Part shown: one piece after another, positions 34,301-45,975 of the stretch | Layout of the letters: each line of letters starts with the position of its first letter | Numbering within the stretch: the first letter of the stretch is position 1 | NCBI GenBank assembly: GCA_963580455.1 | Contig: OY756972.1 | Span: forward strand, 7,703,001 to 7,767,000 | DNA from: Euonymus europaeus | Taxonomy: Eukaryota; Streptophyta; Magnoliopsida; Celastrales; Celastraceae | Direction of reading: 5' to 3' | Length of the DNA: 64,000 nt | The notes under the pieces: generated by a model | What the model was told of the DNA's origin: nothing | Databases searched by the model: none | What the model saw: only the letters and a program-made list of their open reading frames with translations | Translations under genes and position numbers: made by a program

Positions 34301-36850
34301 CTGATGCGTCACTCGTTACTCGTTAGTTGGTGAATGGTTGCAACATAAATGCCACTAATTTGAATTGACACAACTCATGTGCTCCTCCCAAGGATATAAC
34401 TTCCTCTTTTTTCCTTCCTTATTATGTTTTGTTAACACATTCCTTCTACGCCCAAAGTTTTTGGTTAGTTCCCCCCAACTCATGACGCAACTCATGTGCT
34501 CCTTTGACGCACATTTAGTAGCATTTAGGCTCAGCTTCAATTTCTTAAGTGCATCAAACACCTCCTAGAGGTTGGCCAAATGGTCTATGTTTTTCCATAT
34601 TCACCGCCATGTAATCAATATATACCTCGACATTTTTCCCAATGAAATATCTAAAGACCATAGTTACCATCCTTCGAAAATTTGCACCTGCATGTTTCAA
34701 CATAACTTGATAACAAAACATACCCTTTGGAGTGATGAAAGCTATTTTCTCCTCATCCTCTAGTGAAATAAGTATTTGGTGATAACCTCTGTAAGCATCC
34801 AAGAAGTTTAATCTTTGAATCCCGGCCTTTGGAAAGCCACTCTAGATAGTGAACCTCTTTATTGCTCTAGCTTCAAGAAATTTGTCAACCTCTACATTAA
34901 TTGCATCCCAAGTGCTACATTAATTGCATCCCAAGTGCTGAGCAATCAACATTCTTGACTTCTGGTCCACCAGTTTAAAACCTTGGGTCAACATAATCTT
35001 TTCTTGCTAACTTCCGAGCTGATACTAGGCATGTTGTATGACGACCATGCAAATACCTCAAAGTTGTTAAGGAGAAGGCTCTCCAACGCCCTCATTTTTT
35101 GGTTCAGAAGATCTGCTCCGACCAAGCAATACTTCTTCTCATCTCCACCAACTGGGATCTGAACAAACTCCTCTATTGGTGTAACACTCTTATATCTTTT
35201 GGGTCTCTCAAAGTAAACTTGTTGGTCGATTGAGGCTTCGTCACTGCTGCACCACGTCCACGAACATATCTACTTAACATAACTTCTTAACCAAAATACA
35301 TGTCTACTCACTGAATATAGTATGAATTCTTCCCTTGAATGGAAATTTCAGCATCCAATATAGTCTCGATGACATTGCTTGAATTGCATACAACCAGGTC
35401 CTCCCGATGGTAGCGTGGTTAGTGACTCAGAAATACGTGCAACTGTCTTTGGCCCACTTTTGAACTCACTGTGATACCTACCCAATAGACTCACATAATT
35501 GTTAAAAAAACCCTCGTAACAAAGAGTTATCTTGTAGTAGCTCGGCATGTGTCACTCTGAGCTTATCAAACAAGTATGGATATATGATATCAATCGAGCT
35601 TCCTTGATCAACCAGAACTCTTTTCACCATACACTATTCATGTGAACAACGATGTCAAAGGAATTATTGTGCAAATATATCCCATTAAAATCTGCATCAA
35701 TAAATACAATGTATGTCCTAGATAAGTGCCACTAAGGCCAACCAATAGCCACCTCTGCTTCATTGATAGCTTCAAGGTGTCATGCGCTTTGCTGCTCTGT
35801 GCGCTTCTCAATCCTTTCAGAAACACTCCTTTTCCTTATCAACTTGATCACATCAATGATTTTCTCTTACCCACCTTCTATTGTTGCCTCAGCTAGTATC
35901 AAATTCTCTTTCTTATCATCTTCTCATCATTTCTACTTTGAAGGCATCAACTCGTTTAAATATCCCTTGTTGGCTAGATCCTCAAAATGCCTATGAAGAT
36001 CCTAGAATCTTTTTGCCGCATTTCTGACATCTTTGTGATAATCACAACATTTATTCTTCTCTCTCCAAGATGGATCCCTCATGAGCTTCTTTCCTTTTAT
36101 CTTTGTAAGAATTTGATAGAGGGGCTCATTGAACTCCACCTGAGCTGTAAAGTCTTTATTCTAGTCATCCTTCCAATCACTTTTTCGGTCAAAATCTCTC
36201 CTCTAGTAATTACAATCTCTTTTCCTGGCTCTGTCCTTTTCTCACTAGGCTTATCTTTTTTATTCACCTCATACTTCGCTTTCATTGTCGTGGTAGTATC
36301 CTCCTCTAGCCACAAATGCCTCATGACCACTTGTTGTAGTGCCGTCATGGCTAGCTCATGCATGGTAAGTGCAACCCAAAGCTTGTACCCATCTCCATTA
36401 TAAGAGATTCAACCATATAGTGCAAATCACAATTTCCATTTTAAATGTTTACCTCAAAAATGTTTGGCTTGGAAGGAACTTAAGGACTCCAAGTCAATCC
36501 TTAGTATAAATATTTCCACAAAGAGTTTAGCCAACTATGTCAATAAATAAATTGAACCAGCTGATATTTGATTAAACCACTTGGAGGCCATCCTTCCCAA
36601 GGATGATGGAAAGGTAATACAGATCAAGTATTCCCGACTGCCCTGCAACCGTCTTATTATGATACTCCGCTAAATGGGCCAATGGATCCGTTCTTTCATC
36701 ATACATGTCAAACTGAGGCTACCAAAAGTGCATAGGTAGCTGACAATTAAATCTTTCATTGCAAATGGGCGAAGTAATCATAGCATCAAGCACCCTCATG
36801 AGAAGTCAAACTTTTCTCAAATGGAGTAGACCATGTTCAAACTTGACCAA
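34300..36850 (-). pseudogene. Decayed Tat/Athila-type gypsy remnant (gag to RT)
   Basis: The - strand carries a gag-like DMYDERTDPLAHLAEYHNKT (about 36700), a His/Cys linker CCDYHKDVRN ... HFEDLANKGYLNEL (about 36050-35950), and RT at 34802-34554 with FMDAYRGYHQIL-like start, EEKIAFITPKGMFCYQVM and VEVYIDYMAVN. The RT catalytic YVDD is YIDY, so the second Asp is lost. Stops are very frequent. Short direct repeats at 34366-34510 and 34892-34937 show local duplication. Confidence 0.65.
34892..34937. repeat. 23-bp perfect tandem duplication
   Basis: The unit beginning CTACATTAATTGCATCCC occurs twice, at 34892-34914 and 34915-34937. Confidence 0.9.
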
Positions 36851-38155
36851 TTAAGTTTCAACAAATAAATGCACAAATTTTCTCAATAATATCAACTCCA
36901 TACTTCCCCAAATAAGCTCATGATACTCAGTTTATTTCACCGACAAAGAAATATAAGTGACAAAGCACCTCATTGTTGCTTTTAAGCTCAAAAAGCGTCA
37001 ATGCCTGCACAAAGGTTAATCAATATGATATATGCTCAAAAACATTCAACTAAGTAAGTGATAAATCATTTCATGTATATTTGAAAGTGAATAAAAAATT
37101 TCATAGCCATTGGAGTTCTATTGGTCACTCAATTTCATCAGGTAAATTCAAACAGTGTTATATCATTTCTACACAGCTATACTAACTTCGACAAAGATAT
37201 TGAACAGCTTTCACTCACAATTGATTCATACACTCAAAATAAGAAAAGTTGCTCTGTCTTAGTAGTTTTTCATAACAAGAATGAAGTCATTTGGAGATTA
37301 TATGAAAAAGTTATAGTTGTACATAGTGTGATGTTTGAGCTGTTTTCATAATCAAAAAATGAACAGATCAAAATTCATCCAATTCATATCAAGTATGATA
37401 AGACATGATTCCAAAAAAATATATAATGAAGCTTAAATCAATTATTACAATTATTTCAAGTTTTATCAAAATTTATTCAGATATGAGCACAATCAAATGG
37501 CACAGTAAATATTTTTGCATCAAAATACAAATGTAGGATTTGCGGTCCTACACCCTTTTCATTCTATTGTTGATTACTACTGGATTTAGCTTTGGAGTAC
37601 CTATTATTGTATTGAGGCCGGCCCCTCCCTTGGGCTTTAGACTTTTTACCTGGGAATGCACCATTAGAGGCTTTGAGGACCTTAATGGCAGTTCAAACTC
37701 TTTGTGAGGATGATGTCAAGAAGCTGTTCATCTAGTTCTCTAGGTCCTCCATTCTATTGAATGTTTGGCCTCCCTTCTACTTTCAAATGACCTTCTTCCC
37801 CTTACTCTAACTGTCGTCTAACTCCCGAGCTCTCTTCTCTTTAGGAAGAAATCCTTCTTGGATCTATTATATCTCCCTATAGATCCTGTGCTCTCATCTC
37901 TTCTATGGTCGAGATCTCATCACTTCTGGTGGACTCCTAATCAAGTGTCCTTTGACTCCAATGGTTGTCAGCTCGTCGTATCTCTAGGAACATGGCAATC
38001 TGCTCAATGATTTTTTCTAGGAACTCATCTTGCTGGTTTTGAAAGTTAGCTTGTAGTTCAGTTTGCTACCTTTGAAATCTCCTCCAGCGGTGCTTCTCTC
38101 CTTGCTTGCTCAAAGAGCTCGTTCCTTCCTGATTCTGGATTTTCTTCAATTGTCT
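36851..38155. other. Non-coding or highly decayed retroelement sequence
   Basis: 36850-37540 is AT-rich with no gene. On the - strand 37560-38100 contains short stretches like FQNQQDEFLEKIIEQIAMFL, suggestive of a decayed gag N-terminal coiled coil, but with many stops. I cannot assign it further. Confidence 0.3.
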
Positions 38156-38159
38156 AGAC

Positions 38160-38330
38160 CAAGCTGGTCTAGTGGTATTCAAGGTGTGGAACCTGTGGTA
38201 CTTAATGGCTAGGTCACAAGTTCAAGCCTTGCAAAGGGTAGAGAAACCCCTGTCATCCTGAGCGTTGGGCTCCAGGGGGATATTGTTGTGAGTGCGTCGC
38301 CATCGTAGTCGGAGTCGCCTCCAGGTCTGA
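38160..38330 (+). mobile_element. Possible tRNA-derived SINE
   Basis: Contains TGGTCTAGTGG (about 38168), matching the Pol III A-box pattern, and AGTTCAAGCC (about 38219), close to a B-box, about 50 bp apart. This spacing fits a tRNA-derived SINE head followed by an unrelated body to about 38330. No clear poly-A tail or target duplication was found, so this is tentative. Confidence 0.42.
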
Positions 38331-38354
38331 AATACTAGCTATTGGTAGAGTGGG

Positions 38355-39231
38355 GTGGGATGTTACAGGTTTCCTGTGTCTTTTGGTAGGAGCGTCATTT
38401 TTGTAGTTGTGGACCGCCTCTCAAAATATGCACACTTCATAGCTGTCCAACACCCCTACACAACCACTGGAATTGCTCAAGTATACTTGGAAAAGGTGTT
38501 TAAGTTGCATGGTATGCCAGAAAAGATGTTATCATACAGGGATACTATCTTCACCAGCTTATTTTGGAAGGAACTATGGAGGTTACAAGGTGTACCAACT
38601 AATCTCACTACTGCTTATCATCTTGAGGGAGATAGACAGACAGAGGCTGTTAATAAAATCCTAGAGCAATACTTGCAATGCTACTGTGGCGACAACCCCA
38701 AGTAGTGGTACAAATGGCTCTCTTTGGCTAAGTATTCTTACAATACCTCTCCCCAGGCAAGTACTAAACTATCACCCTTTGATGAAGGCACATGAGAAAG
38801 TGTAGAAACATAGCAATGCCAAGAGGATAGCTCGGGAATTTCAAGTTGGAGACTGGGTCTTCTTGACGTTACAACCTTATAGGCAGCAAACTCTGTCACA
38901 GTGCAAAAGCTGGAAACTATCTCCCTGGTATTATCGACCATTTGAGGTCATCCAAAAGGTGGGTAATGTGGCTTACAAGCTAAAATTACCTGATAATTCC
39001 CAGATACACCGAGTCTTTCACATCTCTCAGCTCAAAAAGTATTTGGGAAACAAACCACTTACCAATGGCTCCACCTATGGCTTTACTTTACAGAAGGATA
39101 ATGAAGAAAGGCATGCATCCTATGGTAGAAGTGTTGGTTCAGTAGGAAGGCAGTCTGCCACTCAAGATACTTGGATGCCATATGCCAAGTTAGCAGCCCA
39201 ATACCCTGATCTTATGGGCAAGATCATCTGA
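38355..39231 (+). pseudogene. Integrase of the decayed gypsy element
   Basis: Core: FGRSVIFVVVDRLSKYAHFI, VFKLHGMPEKMLSYRDTIFT, LTTAYHLEGDRQTEAVNKIL. The first Asp and the catalytic Glu are visible; the second block reads SYRD. The C-terminal part at 38863-39231 has WYYRPFEVIQKVGNVAYKLK and IHRVFHISQLKKYLGNKPLT and ends at a stop (39229-39231). A stop at 38703 and a frame change near 38780 break it. The left end starts abruptly at about 38343, next to the SINE-like block, so the zinc domain is missing. Confidence 0.85.
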
Positions 39232-39740
39232 GAAGAGGGGGCATTATAACAATCCTGATTTTGTGTTATGCATGGACTGTTACGAAGGTAAACGAAGGTT
39301 GGATAGTTATCATAAAGTAGTAGTTAGGTGACAGTTAACTCTTAATGTAAGTGGATTAGTAGGACACTGCCATTTTGGGTTAGTTGGAGGTGCGTCAGTA
39401 GGGAGGCTATAATGCTGTGGTGTCGTTTCCTTTTAAAAGCTATCTCATCCAGTGATCTTGTGGTCCATGTTTCTTGATCTAGGAATTTCAATCATAGCCG
39501 TTCAGTCCTAACCACCTACTGTTATAGTCTGTGTGTAGGTAGTGTCATGGAAATGCTATTGTGATTCTCTAAAATCCTTTTGTCCTTCCTGGAGACTACC
39601 CATCTCGAATAGGGTTTATCTTGTCCCTTGTTCTTTGTTTTCGTCCTGGTTATAGCTCTCGTAATCACAGTCCTATTATAGTTATCTTGAAAGAAAACCC
39701 TTATATATGAATGCAAAAGTAACTGCTCTTGCTTGAGTAA

Positions 39741-40217
39741 TGATAACAGATGATAATGACCCCGAGTCATATTGTGACACATGGCAGTTTTTTTGGGACC
39801 TTAAAGGCGTAGCTGCAGGACAGGCCCCACCAATATACGTTGCTCGGTATCCTTATCTGACAGGGATTATGTCTCCTATTACTACAAGAATTATGCAAAG
39901 GAAGTGGACTCCTAATAGGAGAGGGACTCTCCTCATCCTTATAAAAGGATCTCACAATCAGGTTTTGACTCTCAACTCTTAACTACCATCTACTCACCTA
40001 ACTTCTAGAGCACCGAGCTACGTGTTCTAAAAGCCCTACTGTTTCTCATCTGACTTGAGCGTCGGAGCGCCAACGCCAGAGAACAACAATCTCTGGCCTG
40101 GCTCCTAGCTTACGTGTCCTCATCTTAGCAGGTTTGACAGTTACAGAATACTACCGAGAAGGACTAGTTAGAGCAAACTGATACGTGGCAAGACACAGCT
40201 AATTTTGTACGTCATCA
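39741..40217 (+). repeat. 5' LTR of the Tat element
   Basis: 477 bp. It includes a TATA box (TATAAAA, 39940-39946) about 200 bp from the start, a plausible Pol II promoter. Partner: 48457-48933. Confidence 0.95.
39940..39946 (+). promoter_or_regulatory. TATA box in the Tat 5' LTR
   Basis: TATAAAA in a GC-richer setting, conserved at the same place in the 3' LTR. It probably directs the genomic transcript from about 30 bp downstream. Confidence 0.6.
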
Positions 40218-40236
40218 GATTGGCGCTGTCTGTGGG
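40218..40236 (+). other. Primer binding site region of the Tat element
   Basis: GATTGGCGCTGTCTGTGGG directly after the LTR; plant Tat/Athila elements carry TGGCGCCGTCTGTGGG here. One base differs. The matching tRNA is not assigned here. Confidence 0.75.
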
Positions 40237-40265
40237 AAACGTTGCTTTCCTCTAAACAACAAAAT

Positions 40266-41520
40266 ATGGTTCGAACTAGGAGTAATAGGGACGAACAACT
40301 TGCTGAGCCTACTGTCGCGGGACGGAATGCTCATGCTAACCAGCTCGGTCAGCAGCAACTCCAGGATCAACTTACTCAGCTCATGTAGCAAATGACCAAC
40401 CTTGCTCAGAGGATGGATCAAATCCAGGGGTAAAATAACGCACCACCACCTCGAGGACGCACTCTTGAAGAATCAAGAGAACGGAATTCTCGGACAGGAG
40501 AATCCGACAACCACGAACGAGCAAAATCTTCTCTTGGCACCAGCAGACGAACTCGTCCCACTCATACTCATGAGGGGGATAGTACGTTCATTGCACCCGA
40601 GATACAGGGTGCCCAAATACTGAAGAACTTCAAGGTGGCCAACGTCGAAAAATATAATGGCAAAGGGGACCCTTTAGATCATGTCATAGGCTTCCAGACC
40701 ATGATGGAGTTTCAGCAAGCCTCCCCCGAGGCGTGTTGTAAAATCTTCCCTGTATCTCTGGTAGGAGTAGCAAGGAGATGGTTCAGAGCTCTCCCTCACG
40801 GAAGCATACATAGTTTTGATGACATAACTAACAGGTTTGTCGCCCACTTCGCAAGTTCTCGGCCCGTAAAGAAGACTAACGCCACATTAGTCACTATTCG
40901 TCAAAAGCCCAACGAGAGTCTCTGAGAATTTGTTACTAGATTTAACAGCGATTATTTGGAGATCCCCGACCTCCAACCAATCATTTCTATTACGACCTTT
41001 ACTACCGGAGTTCGGCATGCAACGCTGAAACACTCCCTATCTAAGAAGCACCCTAAGAGCATTCCTGAGTTGCTCTCCAGGGTAGAGAAGTACATAACCG
41101 CTGACGAGATGATGGCAGCACCACACGCCATGGATAAATCCCATGACAGGTCTCCTTCGAGGAAGAAGAATGACTCCGGACGGGCAGAAGGGGATAAGAA
41201 GCGTACAGAAGGAGGAAAACCTTCTTCTCGGAAGGATGATCGAACAAAAACAGCCCGATATGAAACTTATACTCCTCTTAATACATCCCTGAGAAAGGTC
41301 CTAAATGAGATACAGGATCGAGATATTGTCAGATGGCCGCCAAGGATGAGCCCACACCCGGAAGAAGGGATAGTGACAAGTACTGTAAATTTCATCGAGG
41401 GCCAGGTCATGACACCGATGAATGTCGCCAGCTGAAGGACGAGATAGAGAATCTCATCCGAAGAGGTTATCTAAAGAATTTTACCAACACAACCGGAGAC
41501 AAAAAAAGACGAGATGACAG
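40266..41520 (+). pseudogene. gag of the Tat element
   Basis: Starts at ATG 40266 (MVRTRSNRDEQLAEPTVAGR), which is stopped at 40386, 40432 and 40923. The capsid-like core is clear: NVEKYNGKGDPLDHVIGFQT, KIFPVSLVGVARRWFRALPH, SIHSFDDITNRFVAHFASSR, TLKHSLSKKHPKSIPELLSR. After a frame change near 41340 the nucleocapsid-like part follows with CKFHRGPGHDTDEC and LKDEIENLIRRGYLKNF, then a long Arg/Asp-rich stretch. The role is particle assembly and RNA packaging. Apart from these lesions the sequence is well preserved. Confidence 0.88.
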
Positions 41521-42268
41521 GGAAGATCGAAGAGATGACGGGCATGACCATAGAGGCGATAATAGACGACAGAGAAGGCGGAGTGACAACTCTCCTCGGG
41601 ATAGAAACCAAGAAACCGCTAGAACCAAGGGTATGATCGTTGGTGGACTTGCGTCTGGAGGTGAGACATCATCTGGTCAGAAATCATACGCTAGAGCGGT
41701 TCATCAAATCTCTGATCAAAGAAAGAGGACAAAAACCGAGGATGAGAAGATCATCTTCTCGAACAGAGATGGTGATGGACTTCATCAACCCCATGATGAT
41801 GCTCTCGTCATTGAGGCAATTATAGCAAATTACACGGTAAGGAAAATACTTGTCGATAATGGGAGTGCCGCCGACGTCCTCTTCTACCATGCATACGAGC
41901 AGATGAAGCTCCCAAAGGAGAGTTTGAAGAAGTTCACATCTCCATTGTACGGCTTTACGGGAGAGCAAGTCATTCCAACGGGAATGGTCACTTTGCCCAT
42001 AACCTTGGGAACACACCCGAGGACTAAAGTGTTCATGGTAGAATTCTTGGTGGTAAATGTTAAAACCCCGTACAATGCCCTCATTGGTCGACCGTTACTT
42101 CATCAAGCACGGGTTGTGGTTTCAACATACCATCTCAAGATGAAATTTCCTACTCGGGAAGGGATTGGCGAGGTCAAAGGCGACCAAAAGCTTGCTCGCC
42201 AAATGTACCACACTGATCTGAAAGGTAAGAAGAAGCCAGTTTCCACCCTGGAGTTGTTAGATGTTTGA
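41521..42268 (+). CDS. Aspartic protease region of the Tat polyprotein
   Basis: Open frame continuing from 41333. The active site is KILVDNGSAADVLFYHAYEQ at about 41840-41900, with the catalytic Asp intact. It is followed by GFTGEQVIPTGMVTLPITLG, FLVVNVKTPYNALIGRPLLH and STYHLKMKFPTREGIG. The protease would cleave the polyprotein. The frame stops at 42266-42268 (LELLDV, stop), about 170 bp before the RT frame, so a translational break separates it from RT. Confidence 0.85.
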
Positions 42269-42436
42269 GACACTATCACACCAAAACCTACAGCTGCCGA
42301 GAAGCTTATTCCTATCACGGTTGAAAAAGGTTCAGAAAGAAAAGTCTATCACGGATCCGAGCTTACAACAGATTTAAGGGCAACCATAACACGCCTGCTT
42401 TTTTAGAATATCTAAACGTTTGCATGGAATGCAGAT

Positions 42437-43270
42437 ATGATGCCAGGCATATCTGTGGATGTTATTATCCACCGTCTCAGTATAAAGCCTGGTAGTCGAC
42501 CAGTAAAGCAGAAGAAGAGAAATTTTACCTTAGACAGGCAAAAAGCTATTAGAACCGAGGTGGGGAAACTTCTTGACGTCGGATTCATACGTGAGGTAAA
42601 ATATCCTGAGTGGCTTGCTAACGTGGTGATGGTGGCAAAATCTAATGGCAAGTGGCGCATGTGTGTAGACTTTACGGATCTGAATAAAGCCTGTCCTAAG
42701 GATTGTTACCCCTTGCCCAAGATCGACCAGCTAGTGGACGCAACCTCGGGAAAAGGGCTTCTCAGCTTTCTCGATGCATACTCAGGATACCATCAGATTC
42801 AAATGGATATAGATGATGAGGAGCATACTTCCTTCATCACACCCGAAGGTACCTATTGCTACCAGGTGATGCCTTTTGGGTTGAAAAATGCTGGAGCCAC
42901 CTACCAACGACTGGTTAGTAAAATATTTGCACCACTGCTCGGAAACACGGTGGAAGCTTATGTAGACGACATCGTATTAAAGAGTAAGAACGAAAGGGAT
43001 CATCCTGCTGACATAAAGAGTGTCTTCGACAATCTTAACAAGTACGACATGAAGTTAAATCCAGAAAAGTGCGCTTTCGGAGTCTCCTCGGGTAAATTCC
43101 TACGCTTCCTCATATCAAGACGAGGAATCGAAGTTAATCCGGAAAAGCTGGATGCTATAATTAACATGCAGGCTCCGAAAAGCAAAAAGGAAGTACAACA
43201 GCTAACTGGACGAACACCAGCTCTAAATCGCTTCCTCGCTCGATCAAGAGATAGATGTAAACACTTTTTC
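42437..43270 (+). CDS. Reverse transcriptase of the Tat element
   Basis: Opens with the conserved linker MPGISVDVIIHRLSIKPGSR. RT blocks are WLANVVMVAKSNGKWRMCVD, FTDLNKACPKDCYPLPKIDQ, FLDAYSGYHQIQM, TYCYQVMPFGLKNAGATYQR and the catalytic AYVDDIVLKSK (both Asp present). The thumb region (LNPEKCAFGV, GIEVNPEKLDAI) is present up to VQQLTGR near 43210. After that the frame shifts and the expected LNRF...SR region is read partly out of frame. RT copies the genomic RNA into DNA in cytoplasmic particles. Confidence 0.93.
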
Positions 43271-43279
43271 ATCATTCGA

Positions 43280-43736
43280 GGAATTAAAATCTTACCTCAG
43301 TCAACCACCGTTGCTCACTTCGCCCATCGAAGGGGAACCACTGTTTCTATATCTATTCGTCACAGACCATGCTGTCAGTGTTGTACTTATATGAGAAGAA
43401 GATAGGGTTCAGACGCCGGTGTACTACACTAGCAAGGTTCTGGCAGGAGCAGAAACCGGATACAGCCGAGCTGAGAAGTTGGCTTTCGCTCTGGTAACCG
43501 CTGCGAGAAAGTTAAGACCGTATTTTCAGGCCCATACAGTCACAATCTTGGTCGACCAACCATTAAAAGACATACTGCAGAAGCCAGATACTTCCGGGAG
43601 ATTAATAAAATGGTCCGTCGAGCTTAGCGAGTTCGACATTCACTTCGAACCTCGCAAAGCCATTAAGGGTCAAGCCCTAGCAGATTTTGTCACAGAATGT
43701 CAGCCCTCACTCGAGGATGAAGATATGAAACCATAG
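43280..43736 (+). pseudogene. RNase H (first) of the Tat element
   Basis: After a frameshift, RNase H blocks are read at 43419-43736: MYYTSKVLAGAETGYSRAEK (with the catalytic Glu), KLRPYFQAHTVTILVDQPLK, DTSGRLIKWSVELSEFDIHF and IKGQALADFVTEC. The first part (43280-43418) is in other frames and degraded. It ends at a TAG (43734-43736) one codon before the second RNase H begins. Confidence 0.85.
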
Positions 43737-44087
43737 GAGTTATTTGTTGATGGGTCTTCAAATCAGGAAGGAAGTGGCACTGGGATCCTGCTTCTCGGAC
43801 TAGGGGGCATACGTACCGAACATGCACTTCGTTTCTTGTTTAAGGCCTCAAACAACGAGGCAGAATATGAAGCCCTCATTGCAGGTCTCAAGTTGGCAAT
43901 AGAGCTTGAAATAAAGTACTTGATAATCAACAGTGATTCACAACTCGTAACCGAGCAGATGAAAGGCGAATATGTGGCGAAATGATCTAACATGATTCGA
44001 TATCTCGCCAAGGCTAAGGAGCTGATGGGAAAAATATTAAAAGTGGAGTTAAGGAGAGTACCTCGAGAGGAAAATCAATAGGCAGAT
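43737..44087 (+). pseudogene. Second, archaeal-type RNase H (aRH) of the Tat element
   Basis: Reads ELFVDGSSNQEGSGTGILLL (first Asp), SNNEAEYEALIAGLKLAIEL (Glu), YLIINSDSQLVTEQMKGEY (Asp), then ADVLARLASI after a stop at 44080. This additional RNase H between the first RNase H and the integrase is known from the Tat lineage and is the best lineage marker here. Two stops (43983, 44080) interrupt it. Confidence 0.88.
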
Positions 44088-45437
44088 GTGCTGGCTCGTT
44101 TAGCCTCAATTACAGATCAGGAAGAAGCAACCTCGATAAAAATTGAGATCCTGCCAAAACCCAGCATAGCGGTCAAAGCCATTATGGAGGTTAATTTAGG
44201 GCGGTCTTGGATGGACCCTATAAAGGCTTTCCTTGATAAAGGAAAGTTGCTAGAGGAAAAAAATGAGGCAAGGAGTCTCCGAGCAAGAAGCACGAAATAC
44301 TCTATTATACAGGGTAATCTATACAGGAGATCTTACGCTCTTCCGTATCTCAAGTGTCTGGCTCCACGAGAATCTGATTACGCCCTCCGGGAAGTCCATG
44401 AAGGGATATGTGGCAGTCATGTGGGTGCAAGGACTCTTGCCAATAAAGTCTTGCGGTGCGGATATTATTGGCCGACCATTAAGAAGGACGCCAAAGAATA
44501 TGTTAGAAAATGTGACAAGTGCCAACGTCACGCTAACACGCCACACCTACCTCCTGCCAAACTCAAAACCATCCAAAACCCATGCCCATTCGCGCAATGG
44601 GGACTGGATTTATTGGGGCCTTTTCCTCAGGCAACTGGGCAGAGAAAATTCCTAATTGTAGCGGTGGATTACTTCACCAAATGGGTAGAGGCTGACCCGC
44701 TTGCAACTATCACCGACCACAAAGTCAAAGATTTCATTTGGAAGATGATCATATGTCGATATGGAATACCTCGGGTGGTCATCACGGACAACGGACGACA
44801 GTTCGTCAGTAACTCTATTCGAGAGTTTTTCAAGGATCTTGGAATCACTCTTAGGATTACTGCCGTTGCTCACCCACAGGCTAATGGATAAGTAGAGGTC
44901 ACTAACCGAATAATCTTGCAGGGCTTAAAAGCTCAGCTAGATCAGGCAAAGGGACAGTGGACCGAGCAGCTGCACAGCGTCTTGTGGGCCTATAGGACAA
45001 CGCCAAGGACCTTAACTGGGGAAAGTCCTTTCTCACTTACATATGGAACGGAAGCAGTTATTCCCATAGAAATTGGCATTCCTAATCCTCGGGTTGAGGG
45101 GTTTGTTGAGGATGAGAACAATGACTTACTCCTTAACAACCTTGATTTACTTGAGGAAATACGGGAAGAAGCTCGGATACGGACAATAGCCTACAAGCAG
45201 AGAACTGCTAGGTACTTCAACAAACGAGTTCGGACAAGAAAATTCTTAGAAGGAGACTGGGTTCCGAGGAAGGCTACAGCGGCTGGAAAACATCCTGGTA
45301 AGCTCGGTGAAACTTGGGAGGGACCATACCGAGTTATTAAGGTCATGCTCGATGGAACTTACATGATTGAGAATCCGGAGAGACCAAAGGAAATGAGGCC
45401 CTGGAATGCAGAGAATCTCCTCAGATATTATGTTTAA
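44088..45437 (+). pseudogene. Integrase of the Tat element
   Basis: The HHCC zinc domain is seen as REVHEGICGSHVGARTLANK and CDKCQRHANTPHLPP. The core shows QWGLDLLGPFPQATGQRKFL, VDYFTKWVEADPLATI, VVITDNGRQFVSNSIREFFK and AHPQANG, then a stop (44889-44891) and VEVTNRIILQGLKAQL with the catalytic Glu. The C-terminal domain (KRVRTRKFLEGDWVPRK, LGETWEGPYRVIKVM, RPWNAENLLRYYV) ends at 45437. Only the single internal stop separates this from an intact integrase. No chromodomain is seen. Confidence 0.92.
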
Positions 45438-45975
45438 GTTTTTTTCCCTTTCCAGTAGAAATTCAGTTTTAATTATGTGTTCAGCAATACAATGTGTCCC
45501 TCTTATGGGACCTAGGATTTCTCCTACCTAAATAAAGTTGGCATGTTTACGCCTAAATATTCTTGCTTCTAGCTTATCTCAGTATTTGACTCAAGAGAGA
45601 CTAATTAGCATTACAGCTCGGATTCTTAGGCTATAATGCTCGGTTGGCCCTTTATGCTTTAAATCACAGCCAGACCTTCGTCGGCTACGATGACCGAGTA
45701 AACCAGTACATTACAACTTTAAAACGACAAAGTTACAGTGAGTTTCTCGGATAACTGTTACAATTCCTTGTGGGGGTTCCAATAGTTAAGATAGCAACTT
45801 CTATAGTCCTAAGTCGCAATACTACTGCGGACTATCCGAAGAGAGATTGTGATTGTTACAGTAAGGTGTTTTACTACAACAATCTTAACATAGAATAATT
45901 AAAAGTCATCAAATAAGATTCCCAATCCTTACATAAGAAAAGGGGGAAAAACACAGAGAGTAAAAGTAAAGTAGT
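45438..45975. other. Tat 3' untranslated spacer
   Basis: Non-coding between the integrase stop and the end of the antisense gene. It contains no recognisable gene and marks where the two opposing transcription units converge. Confidence 0.6.

Larger units (their letters stand above)
29932..39237 (+). mobile_element. Decayed Ty3/gypsy element (+ strand), split by later insertions
   Basis: The order of blocks is: a tRNA-iMet-like primer site TGGTATAAGAGG (29932-29943); gag remnant; RT; a solo LTR insertion; RNase H; a 5 kb foreign block; integrase; and a purine tract before an LTR-like sequence at 39245. Strong decay, several stops and a direct gag-to-RT join show it is old. That the gag-RT part and the integrase part belong to one element is inferred from order and strand; the 5' LTR is missing. 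Confidence 0.6.
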
